Source: DASPKX01 sp035627835 (lineage in GTDB: Bacteria > Verrucomicrobiota > Verrucomicrobiia > Limisphaerales > SXQI01). Taken from it: a stretch of 62,275 nt of DNA. The position numbers and the translations under genes were made by a program. Of the stretch, positions 61,315 to 62,275 are shown piece by piece (position 1 is the stretch's first letter; each line of letters begins with the position of its first letter). Location: positions 1 through 62,275 of the forward strand of contig DASPKX010000004.1 of NCBI GenBank assembly GCA_035627835.1, given 5' to 3'. The notes under the pieces are model-generated. The model worked only from the letters and a program-made list of their open reading frames with translations. It was not told where the DNA came from and searched no databases.

Positions 61315-62275
61315 TTATCCGCTCCCCTGCCCTTTAGGCTCTGCGATGATGGCTTTGCTCAAGGGGAGATCCACTTCAATGCATACACCCTGGCCAGGGG
61401 CGGCTTGAACTCGGAATAGCCCTCCTAACTTTTCAGAGCGCTCCCGCATCCCAAGCAGTCCGAAGTGCGCGTCCTGAATCGCTTCGAGTTTCCTCGTGTC
61501 GAACCCTTTCCCGTTGTCCGTCACCCGCAACAAAAGGCGATGGGTGGCGTACACCACTTCAATATGCACTCTCGTTGCAGCCGAATGCTTCAGGATATTC
61601 GTTAATGCTTCCTGCGCAATGCGCTCTAGAGTCGTGCGCGCAAACATCGACACCGGGCGCTCCGCTCCGATTTGCTCCACGGCTACTTCAAGGTTCGCAT
61701 CCTCCGTTTGTTGTTCGGCCAGGCGGCGAATTTCCTCGGTTAGACTTTTTTGCTGCCAATCACCGCGCAAATCTAGAATTGCGGCGCGAGCATCAGCCAT
61801 GCTGTGACGCAGCATGTAACGGGCTTTCTCGAGATGCTTGGCGCCAGGATTTTGATCTCGCGTCGTCTTTAGCGCGGCCAGGTTGAGCTGCATTGAGACA
61901 CCGACTAGCCCTTGCTCCAGTGTGTCGTGCAGGTCGCGCGCGATGCGCGTTCGCTCTTCCAGCATCGTGTGAAATTGTCGGCGTTGTTGCGCGACCCAGG
62001 CGCGGTTGGAGAGCCAAGCCAACGCTCCCACCGTAAGCCCGCAAAGAGTGTAAAACGGCCAGGTTTTGTAGAACAGAGGCCGTTGTTCCAATTTAAGTTT
62101 CGCGCCGACACTGTTCCAAACTCCGTCCTCGTTTGCCGCAGTCACTTCGAAGCGGTAGGTGCCCGGCGGGACATTTTGGTAGTAGGCAACCCGGCGACTT
62201 TCCGCATCAACCCAATCGGCATCATACCCGTGCAAACGATAGCGAAAGCGAACCCGCTCCGGCGCGCGCAGGCTT
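61315..62275 (-). CDS. Sensor histidine kinase with Y_Y_Y domain (5' part outside window)
   Basis: The open frame continues past the window edge (FRYRLHGYDADW, the Y_Y_Y domain signature, then NVPPGTYRFEVTAANEDGVW). The visible part has about 320 residues: the end of the Y_Y_Y domain, one membrane helix (WPFYTLCGLTVGALAWL), a HisKA_3 box (ERTRIARDLHDTLEQGLVGV, with the phospho-acceptor His) and HATPase_c (EALTNILKHSAAT, DNGKGFD, GLLGMRERSEKLGG). Missing upstream parts are probably two beta-propeller sensor modules, as in similar hybrid kinases that detect carbohydrates. It pairs with the NarL-type regulator that follows. Confidence 0.92.
   Translation of the reverse strand, partial: SLRAPERVRFRYRLHGYDADWVDAESRRVAYYQNVPPGTYRFEVTAANEDGVWNSVGAKLKLEQRPLFYKTWPFYTLCGLTVGALAWLSNRAWVAQQRRQFHTMLEERTRIARDLHDTLEQGLVGVSMQLNLAALKTTRDQNPGAKHLEKARYMLRHSMADARAAILDLRGDWQQKSLTEEIRRLAEQQTEDANLEVAVEQIGAERPVSMFARTTLERIAQEALTNILKHSAATRVHIEVVYATHRLLLRVTDNGKGFDTRKLEAIQDAHFGLLGMRERSEKLGGLFRVQAAPGQGVCIEVDLPLSKAIIAEPKGQGSG

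Overview
The window looks like chromosomal DNA of a free-living, diderm, heterotrophic bacterium of the Verrucomicrobiota (PVC group). The lineage call is inference. It rests on a PVC-type dehydrogenase/HEAT/cytochrome protein, a 3041-residue lamin-tail/CotH surface protein, secreted proteins with the short C-terminal 'YxxQxS..L..W' module common in this phylum, a sensor kinase with a Y_Y_Y domain, and an outer-membrane toolkit (BamA, Skp, Mla). There are no rRNA or tRNA genes, CRISPR arrays or insertion sequences. Genes are densely packed and many are joined by 1-4 base ATGA or TGATG overlaps.

Layout. 1-3.4 kb: the 5' part of an SLC13-type permease (minus), a secreted glycosidase-like protein and a LolD/MacB-type ATPase. 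3.4-8.5 kb: signalling genes (single receiver; 1022-residue GAF-PAS-PAS-PAS-GAF histidine kinase with a coupled receiver) around cysE. 8.6-12.5 kb: an MlaE-MlaF-MlaD lipid transporter, a membrane PIN/TRAM protein and dodecin. 12.6-20.6 kb: mfd, facing a dnaB-bamA-skp operon across an intrinsic terminator. 20.9-24.4 kb: a minus-strand operon behind a cobalamin riboswitch. 24.6-25.4 kb: a GrdB-like selenoprotein whose UGA and SECIS hairpin are visible. 25.4-31.2 kb: an MFS carrier, an XRE regulator, a receiver-PAS-PAS-PP2C phosphatase, an exported NIPSNAP protein and a degenerate receiver. 31.4-39.5 kb: a complete seven-gene Bat operon (MoxR, DUF58, DUF4381, BatA, BatB-BatC fusion, BatD, BatE). 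39.5-47.4 kb: ligA, a PUR/DUF3276 protein, a cstA-nadD-rsfS operon and small genes. 47.4-62.3 kb: the PVC cytochrome protein, an exported amidohydrolase, the giant LTD/CotH protein and a NarL-type two-component pair.

Two neighbouring loci stand out. The first is the B12-riboswitch operon. It encodes a secreted protein of unknown function, a DUF71/COG2102 ATP-pyrophosphatase-family protein, a DUF6580 membrane protein and a BtuF-like binding protein, all chained by 4-base overlaps. It has no TonB receptor or BtuCD, so it reads as an uncharacterised corrinoid salvage route. Its DUF71 gene carries an in-frame TAA, with about 60 conserved codons continuing after it. The second is the divergent gene beside it, which ordinary gene calling would split at UGA 25083-25085. 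A perfect 7-bp hairpin with a GGUCU loop lies 18 nt downstream, so it is very probably a selenocysteine protein.

The rest is mostly housekeeping or envelope biology. Other oddities are a PVC cytochrome whose CxxCH has become RxxCH, a 7-2-7 palindrome between a NarL-type regulator and the giant surface-protein gene, and an intrinsic terminator embedded in the 3' end of a convergent gene.
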